DNA of 64,000 nt from Polaribacter reichenbachii (GTDB lineage Bacteria; Bacteroidota; Bacteroidia; Flavobacteriales; Flavobacteriaceae): positions 2,046,001 to 2,110,000 of the forward strand of contig NZ_CP019419.1 of assembly GCF_001975665.1 (NCBI RefSeq), read 5' to 3'. The notes under the pieces are model-generated. The model searched no databases. It was not told the origin of the DNA and saw only the letters and a program-made list of their open reading frames with translations. This document shows positions 27,429 to 35,531 of the stretch, piece after piece. Made by a program: the position numbers and the translations under genes. Within the stretch, counting starts at the first letter, position 1. Each line of letters opens with the position of its first letter.

Positions 27429-27962
27429 TTAAATGGTAAAAGTTCTTTTTTTCTTGTGTTCGCTTTCATCATAACGTTTTACACATTCATGATAAATATT
27501 TACAGCAGCTTCTGCATTTCCCCAACCACCAGTATCTACTTTTTTCTTTTCTAAATCTTTATAAACTTGAAAAAAATGTTCAATTTCCTTTAATCTGTGT
27601 GGGTTAATATCTGCAATATCTGTTTTTTTACTCCAAATAGGGTCAGAAACAGGTACACAAATTACTTTTTCATCTGGTCCTTTTTCATCAGTCATATAAA
27701 AAACACCAATTGGTCTTACTTCCATAACAACCATTGGGTAAGTTGGTTGATGACCTAATACTAAAACGTCTAATGGATCTGAATCTAAGGCTAAAGTTTC
27801 TGGAATAAATCCGTAATCTCCAGGATACATCATTGAAGAAAATAACATTCTATCGAAACGAATTTTGTGTAATGTAAAATCGTATTCGTATTTATTTCTA
27901 CTTCCTTTAGGGATTTCTATTAGTACATCGAATGTAACTGGTTGCTTTTGTTCTTTGCTCAT
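27429..27962 (-). CDS. ppa: Inorganic pyrophosphatase, family I
   Basis: Soluble family I pyrophosphatase of 177 aa that hydrolyses pyrophosphate in the cytoplasm and pulls biosynthetic reactions forward. Diagnostic segments are EIPKGSRNKYEYD (about 16-28), the metal-binding PGDYGFIPETLALDSDPLDVLVL (in part DSDPLDVLVL) and the conserved lysine/aspartate network. Length fits the family. It neighbours the membrane pyrophosphatase, giving the cell one soluble and one energy-conserving route for the same substrate. Confidence 0.95.
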   Translation of the reverse strand: MSKEQKQPVTFDVLIEIPKGSRNKYEYDFTLHKIRFDRMLFSSMMYPGDYGFIPETLALDSDPLDVLVLGHQPTYPMVVMEVRPIGVFYMTDEKGPDEKVICVPVSDPIWSKKTDIADINPHRLKEIEHFFQVYKDLEKKKVDTGGWGNAEAAVNIYHECVKRYDESEHKKKRTFTI

Positions 27963-27988
27963 TATGTATTTTTAAATTTAACTGATTA

Positions 27989-27996
27989 CAAACATA
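27989..27996 (-). promoter_or_regulatory. -7 promoter element for ppa
   Basis: TATGTTTG on the minus strand matches TAnnTTTG, 26 nt upstream of the ATG at 27962. Confidence 0.5.
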
Positions 27997-28081
27997 ATGA
28001 ATAAAGAGGTTTTTTCAATCGATTTAGAATAGAATTTACGCAATGGTTATAGTATTCGTAATTTTAATCTTAACAAGTAAT

Positions 28082-30592
28082 TTAAAATTTAAAACGAATA
28101 CCTGCTGTAATACCAAAGTTTCTAACTTCTGGTTTTTCTAAATAATTACCTCTAAAATTAAAGTCTACACGTAATAGCTTAAAAATATTAGACACCCCAA
28201 CACTATATTCATAATAAGGTTCTGAGTTTGGTGCTATTAACGGAATTTCTATAGCGCTACCAGTGGTGTTAAGTGCCTTGTTTTGATCTGATAAACTTCC
28301 CCAAAATGTTTTAAAACCTACAATGGTTCTTAAATTGGTTTTTTTAAGAAACGGAATTCTAGAAAATAATCGGCCGTTAAAATTATGTTCTAAATGAAAA
28401 GAAGCATAAGTATCAGTTACAAATTCGTAAAAATCTAAAAGGTTAAAAGTATTATCGTAAATAAAGTAAGTTTGATTTCCTGGCGCTACACTTAAAAGAG
28501 ATAAAGGAACTGCTCCATAAGTTTTACCTGTTTCTAAAGAAGTTTTTAATCTACCAAAACCACCAATTTCCCAAAGTCTAAAAAATGAAAATTGAACCTT
28601 AGTGTAATCAAAATCGCTGTTAAATGTGTTATTATATCCTTTGGTTATTTGTGTGTAAAATTGAGTATAATATGGGTTGGCTACTTCTCTGTGAACACCA
28701 AATCCAGACATTTTTCTTCCAGGATAAAATCCGACAGAAAAAATAGTTTCAAATTGATTTGTTTCTGATGATATTCCTGTTGGTGAATTCACATCATTAT
28801 AATCTAAACTAAATGTATTAGATGCCGATCTTAGTGTTTTATAATTTGCAGATAATTTTAATTCGAAGTTTGGTTTTGGTTCTAAACCCAATGTAAAACT
28901 GGTTAAGTTTAACTTGGTTAATTTGTCATTAGTACCTGTACCTACTAAAGAAGAAGAGCCATCACTTTGCCCTAAAACATCTGTAGAAGCTGTAAGTGAA
29001 GCGCCTATTTGTTCTACATCATCTCTTTTACCAGCCGAAATTGTAAATCTATTTTTTTTGTTTAATAGCCATTTTGCTTGTACACCATATTTTAATTTTT
29101 GGTCCTTAAAACCATAAGCTCCATAACCTTCTACTCTAAATAAATCGTTTGCTGTTTTGTAAGTTCTACCACCTGCTCTTACACGTATACCTTCTACATC
29201 ATTATAACCAAATGTTGAAAAAATAGGACCATAATCAAAATTTAAAGCTTCAATTAAAAAGTATCTAGAGTAGATAGATTGTCCTACTTTATTTATGGTT
29301 TTAAATTTTTTGACTGTTTTTAAAGTGTCTATTAGTTTATAAATACCTTGTTCATTTTTGCTTAATTCTTCGAACCTGTTTTCGTCCCAAAATTTTCTTG
29401 GTTTGTCGTATAAAGAATCGCTATTTGAGTTGTAAACTTTTTTATCGTAAAAATCTTTGTCTTTAATAGGCTTATTAAAAACATAATCTTTGTAAATAGT
29501 TGTTTTTTTACCATAAACTCCTCTTGATTTTTCTTTTTTAGAAAGCGAAAAATCAGACAAAAAATAATCTTTTTTTAGTACAAAAATAGAATCGTTTAAC
29601 AATTTATATTCTTGTTCTATATAAACATCTTTTACCCAGTTTATATTTGCATTTTTTACAACTTGCAAATTAATTTTCTTTATGGCAAATGTGGTATCAC
29701 TTACCCAAAAGTCTCCTTTAAAGGTGAGTTCATTTTTTCTTCTTGGATAATAAACTAGGTTGTAACTCCATTTTTTACCTATAAAAGCGCTATCAGCTAA
29801 GTAATAATTATAGTTGCTTATTCCTGTTTTAGATAAAGGACTCACAAAACTTTTATCAAAAATTTTAATATAATTATCATAGATATTATAGTCTGCATAT
29901 AAATCATCGATATAAGCAATAAGTTCTTGATTATTGCTAAAACCAGAATTTTGATTAGCAACCAAAACATTTTTTTCTTTGTTTAAAGTATTGTCTCCAT
30001 AAACATTAGATAAAGATTCGTTTAAAAAAATAGGCAGATAAGATTTACCTGTAATGTTAGAGGTATCTACATCTTCAAAAATAAATTCTAGATTTCTAAA
30101 GATTTTTTTGTCTTTTAATTTATCATCTATGGTATTTAAGTCAAATTCTACTTTCTGATATTTTTTAAACTCATATTGGTTAAAATGCTTTAATCCATTT
30201 TTACGCTTTTGAGCCCAAATTTTTCTAAGAATATCAATTGCAGGATTATTTTTTTTGGGTTGTTTGCCAGTTATTATGGTTATTTCGTTTAAAGATTCTT
30301 GTTCTTCTTCTAACGTAAGCCTTAAATTAAACTGAATATTTTGAACTAATTTATAGTTTAAGGTTTTATAACCAATAAAAGAAACGCTTATTTCTGGCCA
30401 AGTTTTATCAGATTCTAAGTAAAACGCACCATTATCATTGCTAGTTGTACCCTCAGTAGAGCCTTTAAATTGTATATTACAATAAGGTAGAGGTTCGTTA
30501 TTTGTATCTACAACAATACCTTTAATTTTAGTTTGTGCTAATAATGAGGTGGTTATGAGTAAAGTAAATACTAAAGTTAATTTAAATTTCAT
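28082..30592 (-). CDS. DUF5686 / carboxypeptidase-regulatory-domain outer-membrane protein
   Basis: Outer-membrane protein of 836 aa. After a signal peptide (about 1-19) comes a carboxypeptidase-like regulatory domain (about 22-95, with GIVVDTNNEPLPYCNI and FIGYKT), then a long DUF5686 region. The C-terminal half is beta-rich with alternating aromatic strands and ends in ITAGIRFKF, consistent with a beta barrel. The family is widespread in Bacteroidota and its function is unknown. No operon partner is evident; a terminator separates it from pdhB. Confidence 0.85.
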   Translation of the reverse strand: MKFKLTLVFTLLITTSLLAQTKIKGIVVDTNNEPLPYCNIQFKGSTEGTTSNDNGAFYLESDKTWPEISVSFIGYKTLNYKLVQNIQFNLRLTLEEEQESLNEITIITGKQPKKNNPAIDILRKIWAQKRKNGLKHFNQYEFKKYQKVEFDLNTIDDKLKDKKIFRNLEFIFEDVDTSNITGKSYLPIFLNESLSNVYGDNTLNKEKNVLVANQNSGFSNNQELIAYIDDLYADYNIYDNYIKIFDKSFVSPLSKTGISNYNYYLADSAFIGKKWSYNLVYYPRRKNELTFKGDFWVSDTTFAIKKINLQVVKNANINWVKDVYIEQEYKLLNDSIFVLKKDYFLSDFSLSKKEKSRGVYGKKTTIYKDYVFNKPIKDKDFYDKKVYNSNSDSLYDKPRKFWDENRFEELSKNEQGIYKLIDTLKTVKKFKTINKVGQSIYSRYFLIEALNFDYGPIFSTFGYNDVEGIRVRAGGRTYKTANDLFRVEGYGAYGFKDQKLKYGVQAKWLLNKKNRFTISAGKRDDVEQIGASLTASTDVLGQSDGSSSLVGTGTNDKLTKLNLTSFTLGLEPKPNFELKLSANYKTLRSASNTFSLDYNDVNSPTGISSETNQFETIFSVGFYPGRKMSGFGVHREVANPYYTQFYTQITKGYNNTFNSDFDYTKVQFSFFRLWEIGGFGRLKTSLETGKTYGAVPLSLLSVAPGNQTYFIYDNTFNLLDFYEFVTDTYASFHLEHNFNGRLFSRIPFLKKTNLRTIVGFKTFWGSLSDQNKALNTTGSAIEIPLIAPNSEPYYEYSVGVSNIFKLLRVDFNFRGNYLEKPEVRNFGITAGIRFKF

Positions 30593-30669
30593 GTACTTTT
30601 AAATGTTCAAAAGAACAAATAAAGAAACAGTTTTTTCTTTATAAAAAGTTAAAAAACAAATTATTTTTT

Positions 30670-30714
30670 ACCATAAAAAAAGGCCTTTTTGATTTCTCAA
30701 AAGACCTTTTAAAT
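30670..30714 (-). terminator. Terminator after pdhB
   Basis: On the minus strand AAAAGGTCTTTTGA pairs with TCAAAAAGGCCTTTT (one bulge), followed by TTTTTATGG. It isolates pdhB from the downstream DUF5686 gene. Confidence 0.75.
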
Positions 30715-30733
30715 ATTTGTTTAAATTCAGTTG

Positions 30734-31711
30734 CTATAGGTATAACACTTCTTTAACTGCTTTAACTACATCATTAGAATTTGGTATCCATTTTTCTAAT
30801 AAAACTGGAGAATAAGGTGCAGGTGTATCTGCAGTAGTTATTCTTTTAATAGGAGCATCTAAATAATCGAATGCTTGATCTTGAATTCTATATGTTATTT
30901 CTGAAGCAACACTAGCAAATGGCCAAGCTTCTTCTAAAACAACTAATCTATTTGTCTTTTTTACTGATGTTAAAATCGCTGCATGATCCATTGGTCTTAC
31001 AGTTCTTAAATCAATAATTTCTACAGAAATATTTTCTTTAGCTAATTCATCTGCAGCTTTGTAAGCTTCTTTAATAATTTTTCCAAAAGAAACAATAGTT
31101 ACGTCTGTACCTTCTCTTTTAATATCTGCAACACCAATTGGTATAATGTATTCTCCTTCTGGGATTTCCATTTTATCACCATACATTTGTTCAGATTCCA
31201 TAAAAATTACTGGATCATCATCTCTAATAGCGGCTTTTAATAAACCTTTTGCATCATAAGGATTAGATGGCACAATAACTTTTAAACCAGGTGTATTAGC
31301 AAACCAATTTTCAAAAGCTTGCGAGTGAGTTGCACCTAATTGACCAGCAGAAGCCGTTGGTCCTCTAAAAACAATTGGACAATTGAACTGCCCACCAGAC
31401 ATTTGTCTAATTTTAGCGGCGTTGTTTATAATTTGATCAATTCCAACTAAAGAGAAGTTAAAAGTCATATACTCAACAATTGGTCTGTTACCATTCATAG
31501 CGGAACCGATTGCTATACCTGCAAAACCAAGTTCAGCAATTGGAGTATCAATTACTCTTTTTTCACCAAACTCATCTAACATTCCTTTACTAGCTTTGTA
31601 AGCACCATTGTATTCTGCTACTTCCTCACCCATTAAATAAATGCTTTCGTCTCTTCGCATTTCTTCGCTCATTGCTTCGCAAATAGCTTCTCTAAATTGA
31701 ACTGTTTTCAT
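30734..31711 (-). CDS. pdhB: Pyruvate dehydrogenase E1 component, beta subunit
   Basis: E1-beta transketolase-like subunit of 325 aa for the pyruvate dehydrogenase complex, cytoplasmic. It starts VQFREAICEAMSEEMRRDESIYLMGEEVAEYNGAYK-like (in part LMGEEVAEYNGAYK), and EYMTFNFSL, FRGPTASAGQLGATHSQ (about 115-131) and the C-terminal transketolase domain are typical. Length matches E1-beta. The E1-alpha and E2 genes are not in the window, so the subunits are encoded elsewhere, as is common in flavobacteria. A -7 element lies at 31742-31749. Confidence 0.94.
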   Translation of the reverse strand: MKTVQFREAICEAMSEEMRRDESIYLMGEEVAEYNGAYKASKGMLDEFGEKRVIDTPIAELGFAGIAIGSAMNGNRPIVEYMTFNFSLVGIDQIINNAAKIRQMSGGQFNCPIVFRGPTASAGQLGATHSQAFENWFANTPGLKVIVPSNPYDAKGLLKAAIRDDDPVIFMESEQMYGDKMEIPEGEYIIPIGVADIKREGTDVTIVSFGKIIKEAYKAADELAKENISVEIIDLRTVRPMDHAAILTSVKKTNRLVVLEEAWPFASVASEITYRIQDQAFDYLDAPIKRITTADTPAPYSPVLLEKWIPNSNDVVKAVKEVLYL

Positions 31712-31741
31712 TTGTTTTAATTAGTAGTTTATTTTGAAAAA

Positions 31742-31749
31742 CAAAAGTA
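31742..31749 (-). promoter_or_regulatory. -7 promoter element for pdhB
   Basis: TACTTTTG on the minus strand matches TAnnTTTG, 30 nt before the ATG at 31711. Confidence 0.55.
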
Positions 31750-31845
31750 AGAAAAAATGATGTAACGAAAACACTTGTTAGTTATATAAATCTTTATATT
31801 TTAAGATGTTTTATGCTTACTTCATATATAAATTAATATTTTAAA

Positions 31846-31853
31846 TAATTTTG
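31846..31853 (+). promoter_or_regulatory. Candidate -7 element for PL7 gene
   Basis: TAATTTTG matches TAnnTTTG. It would give an unusually long leader of about 115 nt before the ATG at 31975. Confidence 0.35.
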
Positions 31854-31974
31854 ATTTTTAACTCTTTTATAATTCCTTATATTCTTGGTTTTTGGTATGT
31901 GTTTTGATGTTTATATAACTCTACAAAGTTTATCTTTACAAAGAATTAAGAATAATATAAATACATTTTTACCT

Positions 31975-32745
31975 ATGATTAATAATCGCTTTTTATCGCT
32001 ATTTGTACTTTTAGTTTTTTCTAACCTTATAATCCATTCACAAGAATTATCAGAAGATAATTGTAAAGTTTGTACTGTTTTACCTGGTTCTGTTGATGAG
32101 TTTAAAAGTGCTTTAATAGATTCTAAATTACATTATTATACAGATAATGGTAAAACTAAATTAGATTTAAAAAAAGCTGAAGAAATCTGTGATGCCAATT
32201 ATTTCTATACTTGTAACGGCTTAATGTTTTTAATTTCTACCGGACAAAAAAATGATAGAACAGAAATAAGACAAGATAAAAATCTTAGTTTAAATGATTA
32301 CAGTGCAATGCATTTTATTGCAAAATTTGAAAATGTACCAGATACAAACTCAAGAAAAGGAGTTACAATTGGTCAAATTCATAACGATACTAAAGGAGTA
32401 AAAAGACCTTTATTAAGAGTAGAAATTGCTGGCGGAAATGCAATTAAAGTAATTGTTACAGATAGTTATATTAAAAATGAAGGGAATGTAGAGAATGATT
32501 TTTTTACATCATTTAAAGAAAAAGATGAGGTAGAATGTAAAATAGAAATCAATGATTCTGATGATAAAATTACCGTTTTTGTAAACAATCTTACTCAAGA
32601 TAAAAAAGAATCAAAAACTTATAATGTAAGTGATTTATGGAAAGAAATGGATGGTAATTTCTATTTTAAAGCAGGGGCTTATACTCAGGTTTCAGGTCCA
32701 AAAACAAAAGTGAGTTACAGTAAGTTTCAGTTTGTTTATGAATAA
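31975..32745 (+). CDS. PL7 alginate lyase, secreted
   Basis: Polysaccharide lyase family 7 protein of 256 aa that cleaves alginate by beta-elimination. The frame is open back to 31885, but the ATG at 31975 gives a proper signal peptide (about 1-22). The family triad is present: RTEIR (95-99), QIH (134-136) and YFKAGAYTQ (230-238, catalytic Tyr236), with Thr237 where Asn is usual. QIH is usually linked to guluronate-containing substrate. Three Cys residues (30, 33, 73) lie before the catalytic domain. The gene stands alone, with no SusCD or other alginate genes near it. Confidence 0.88.
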   Translation: MINNRFLSLFVLLVFSNLIIHSQELSEDNCKVCTVLPGSVDEFKSALIDSKLHYYTDNGKTKLDLKKAEEICDANYFYTCNGLMFLISTGQKNDRTEIRQDKNLSLNDYSAMHFIAKFENVPDTNSRKGVTIGQIHNDTKGVKRPLLRVEIAGGNAIKVIVTDSYIKNEGNVENDFFTSFKEKDEVECKIEINDSDDKITVFVNNLTQDKKESKTYNVSDLWKEMDGNFYFKAGAYTQVSGPKTKVSYSKFQFVYE

Positions 32746-32852
32746 AGATTTATATTGATAAAATCATTTAAAATAAGTCTCAATTTTTAAGGGATTTACT
32801 TTTATTTCAAAAAATTTATTATGCGTGCATAGTATTTTTTAAAAAAAAGACG

Positions 32853-32860
32853 TAGTTTTG
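32853..32860 (+). promoter_or_regulatory. -7 promoter element for etfB
   Basis: TAGTTTTG matches TAnnTTTG, 32 nt before the etfB ATG. Confidence 0.55.
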
Positions 32861-32892
32861 TAACAGATAATTTTAAACTAAAAATAGAATTT

Positions 32893-33639
32893 ATGAAAAT
32901 ATTGGTATGTATTAGTCACGTTCCAGATACAACTTCAAAAATTAATTTTACTGAAAATGATACAAAGTTTGATACAAATGGAGTACAGTTTGTAATCAAT
33001 CCTTATGATGAGTTTAGTTTAACAAGAGCAATGTGGTTTAAAGAAAAGCAAGGAGCAAATGTAACTGTTGTTAATGTGGGTAATGCATCTACAGAACCAA
33101 CTTTACGTAAAGCTTTGGCTATTGGAGCAGATGATGCAATTCGAGTAAATATGGATGCTACAGATGGTTTATCTGTTGCAAAACAACTTGCAGAAGTAGT
33201 TAAAAATGGTGGTTACGATTTAGTTTTAGCAGGTAGAGAATCTATTGACTATAATGGAGGTATGGTTCCTGGAATGTTAGCTGCTTTAGTAGATTTTAAC
33301 TTTGTTAATGGTTGTGTAGGTATGGAAATAGATGGAACTTCGGTTACTGCAACAAGAGAAATTGATGGTGGTAATGAAACTTTAAGTACAGCTTTACCTT
33401 TAGTAATTGGAGGTCAAAAAGGTATTGTAGAAGAAAAAGATTTACGTATACCAAATATGCGTGGAATTATGATGGCGCGTAAAAAACCTTTAAATGTTGT
33501 TGAGCCTGTTGCTACAGAAAGTGCGACTTCTATAGAATCGTTTGAAAAACCAGCACCAAAAGGAGCTGTAAAATTAGTAGATGCAGATAATGTAGATGAG
33601 TTAATTAGCTTATTGCATAATGAAGCAAAGGTGATATAA
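32893..33639 (+). CDS. etfB: Electron transfer flavoprotein, beta subunit
   Basis: ETF beta subunit of 248 aa. Together with EtfA it forms an FAD/AMP heterodimer that carries electrons from acyl-CoA dehydrogenases toward the respiratory chain. Family segments are ILVCISHVPDTTSKI at the start, LAGRESIDYNGGMVPGMLAAL (in part GRESIDYNGGMVPG, about 115-130) and the C-terminal recognition-loop region with RGIMMARKKPL. etfA follows after 120 bp, with a possible promoter of its own. Confidence 0.95.
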   Translation: MKILVCISHVPDTTSKINFTENDTKFDTNGVQFVINPYDEFSLTRAMWFKEKQGANVTVVNVGNASTEPTLRKALAIGADDAIRVNMDATDGLSVAKQLAEVVKNGGYDLVLAGRESIDYNGGMVPGMLAALVDFNFVNGCVGMEIDGTSVTATREIDGGNETLSTALPLVIGGQKGIVEEKDLRIPNMRGIMMARKKPLNVVEPVATESATSIESFEKPAPKGAVKLVDADNVDELISLLHNEAKVI

Positions 33640-33710
33640 TTGTAAATTATATCGTTCTGAATTTGTTTTCAGAGTTCAATAAATTAATAAAAATCTTTTA
33701 GCGTAGTTTT

Positions 33711-33718
33711 TAAGTTTG
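33711..33718 (+). promoter_or_regulatory. Candidate internal -7 element before etfA
   Basis: TAAGTTTG matches TAnnTTTG, 42 nt before the etfA ATG. It may give extra etfA transcript beyond the etfB promoter. Confidence 0.4.
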
Positions 33719-33759
33719 ATTAAAAATCTACTGTCTAAAAATCTAAAATTTAAATAAAT

Positions 33760-34716
33760 ATGTCAGTTTTAGTTTTTGCAGATTCAGCAGAAGGAAAATT
33801 TAAGAAAAGTGCTTTCGAAGTAGTTTCTTACGGAAAAAAAGTTGCTGAACAATTGGGAAGTAATTTAGTTGCTCTAACCATAAATGCTAATAATAACGAA
33901 GAATTATATACTTATGGTGCAGAAAAAGTAATTGCTGTATCTAACGACAGTTTGGCAACTTTTAATGCAAAAGTTTATGCATCAGTAATTAAACAAGTTG
34001 CAGAAGCACAAGGCTCATCAGTAGTTATTTTAGACTCAAGTATAGATACTTTGTATGCAGCACCAATTTTAGCTGTAGGTTTAGATGCAGGTTACGCATC
34101 TAATGTTGTGGCTTTACCAAGTGCTACAAGCCCTTTTACCGTAAAAAGAAAAGCTTTTTCTAACAAAGGATTTAGTAATACAGTAATATCAACAGAAAAA
34201 AAAGTAATAGGAGTTGCTAAAAATTCTTATGGAGTTTTTGAAAGTCCTGTGGATGGTTCTACAGAAACTTTCGAAGCAACAATTGCAGATTCTGGAGTAA
34301 CATCAATAAAAGTAGAAAGAGTTACAGGTAAAGTAACTATTGCAGATGCAGATATAGTTGTTTCTGCAGGTAGAGGTTTAAAAGGACCAGAAAACTGGGG
34401 AATGGTAGAGGAGTTAGCAGACGTTTTAGGTGCTGCAACTGCTTGTTCTAAACCAGTTTCAGATTTAGGTTGGAGACCTCATGGAGAACACGTGGGGCAA
34501 ACAGGTAAACCAGTTGCATCGAATTTATATATTGCAATAGGTATTTCTGGAGCAATCCAGCATTTAGCAGGAATTAATGCATCAAAAGTAAAAGTTGTTA
34601 TAAACACAGATCCAGAAGCACCTTTCTTTAAGGCTGCAGATTATGGTATTGTTGGTGATGCTTTTGAGGTAGTTCCTAAATTAATAGAGAAGCTCAAAGC
34701 TTTTAAGCAAGCTTAA
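33760..34716 (+). CDS. etfA: Electron transfer flavoprotein, alpha subunit
   Basis: ETF alpha subunit of 318 aa, partner of EtfB. The C-terminal FAD-binding domain is clear: VVSAGRGLKGPENWGMVEELAD (in part SAGRGLKGPENWG, about 203-215), GQTGKPVASNLYIAIGISGAIQH (in part IAIGISGAIQH) and the closing INTDPEAPFFKAADYGIVGDA. Length matches the family. A strong terminator follows at 34746, closing the etfBA unit. Confidence 0.95.
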   Translation: MSVLVFADSAEGKFKKSAFEVVSYGKKVAEQLGSNLVALTINANNNEELYTYGAEKVIAVSNDSLATFNAKVYASVIKQVAEAQGSSVVILDSSIDTLYAAPILAVGLDAGYASNVVALPSATSPFTVKRKAFSNKGFSNTVISTEKKVIGVAKNSYGVFESPVDGSTETFEATIADSGVTSIKVERVTGKVTIADADIVVSAGRGLKGPENWGMVEELADVLGAATACSKPVSDLGWRPHGEHVGQTGKPVASNLYIAIGISGAIQHLAGINASKVKVVINTDPEAPFFKAADYGIVGDAFEVVPKLIEKLKAFKQA

Positions 34717-34745
34717 TTCAAATATTCAAACATAGTTTTTTAATG

Positions 34746-34786
34746 AAAACCTATTAGTTTCATAGCTAATAGGTTTTTTCTTTTTA
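34746..34786 (+). terminator. Terminator after etfA
   Basis: A 12-bp stem (AAAACCTATTAG with CTAATAGGTTTT), 8-nt loop and T-rich tail. Confidence 0.88.
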
Positions 34787-34886
34787 GTAAAAACTATTAA
34801 AATTAAAGGAGTAATCTATTATTTTTATTAAATTGTGCCCTCTAAATAAGTGGTAAATAATATCTGTTTTTATGGATGCTACTTTT

Positions 34887-34894
34887 TAGATTTG
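34887..34894 (+). promoter_or_regulatory. -7 promoter element for bifunctional nuclease gene
   Basis: TAGATTTG matches TAnnTTTG, 10 nt before the ATG at 34905, so the leader would be only a few nucleotides. Confidence 0.5.
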
Positions 34895-34904
34895 TAGAAG
34901 ATAT

Positions 34905-35516
34905 ATGAGTTTAATACTACTAACCATCAAAGGAATTTCTTACAGTCAAACACAAAGTGGTGCATATGCATTAGTTTTGAGTGAAATGCAAGGAACAAGA
35001 ACTTTACCTATTATTATTGGTGCTTTTGAGGCGCAATCTATTGCAATTGCTTTAGAAACAGAAATTAGACCTCCAAGACCATTAACACACGATTTATTTA
35101 AAACTTTTTCAGACACTTTTGCAATTACAGTAAAAGAAGTTATTATTCATAAATTGGTAGATGGAGTCTTCTTTTCTAGCTTAATTTGCGAAAGAGAAGG
35201 TAAAGAAGAGGTTATTGACACTAGAACTTCGGATGCAATTGCAATTGCTGTTCGTTTTAATGCACCTATTTATACTTATGAAAATATTTTAGATAAAGCA
35301 GGTATTTATTTAAAAGTTGAAGAAGAAATGGCTATTGAAAACAAACAAGAGTCACAAGAAATTCCGATAGATTTTGAGTTAGAATCTTCTGATGATAAGA
35401 GCGATTTCTCAGCCTTATCTTTAAGTGAATTAAATAACCAATTAAACAATGCAGTTGATAATGAAAATTATGAATTGGCAGCAAAAATAAGAGACGAAAT
35501 TAGTAAACGTTCTTAA
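34905..35516 (+). CDS. Bifunctional nuclease (DUF151) family protein with UVR motif
   Basis: Protein of 203 aa with an N-terminal DUF151/bifunctional nuclease domain (about 1-135). YALVLSEMQGTRTLPIIIGAFEAQSIAIALE (in part LPIIIGAFEAQSIA) and TSDAIAIAVRFNAPIY are characteristic. A C-terminal UvrB/UvrC-type UVR helix pair (about 172-203) contains ELNNQLNNAVDNENYELAAK (20 aa). DUF151 proteins have reported nuclease activity, though the in vivo role is unsettled. nupC follows after 15 bp, suggesting co-transcription and perhaps a link with nucleoside salvage. Confidence 0.88.
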   Translation: MSLILLTIKGISYSQTQSGAYALVLSEMQGTRTLPIIIGAFEAQSIAIALETEIRPPRPLTHDLFKTFSDTFAITVKEVIIHKLVDGVFFSSLICEREGKEEVIDTRTSDAIAIAVRFNAPIYTYENILDKAGIYLKVEEEMAIENKQESQEIPIDFELESSDDKSDFSALSLSELNNQLNNAVDNENYELAAKIRDEISKRS

Positions 35517-35531
35517 AAAAATATCTTCATT

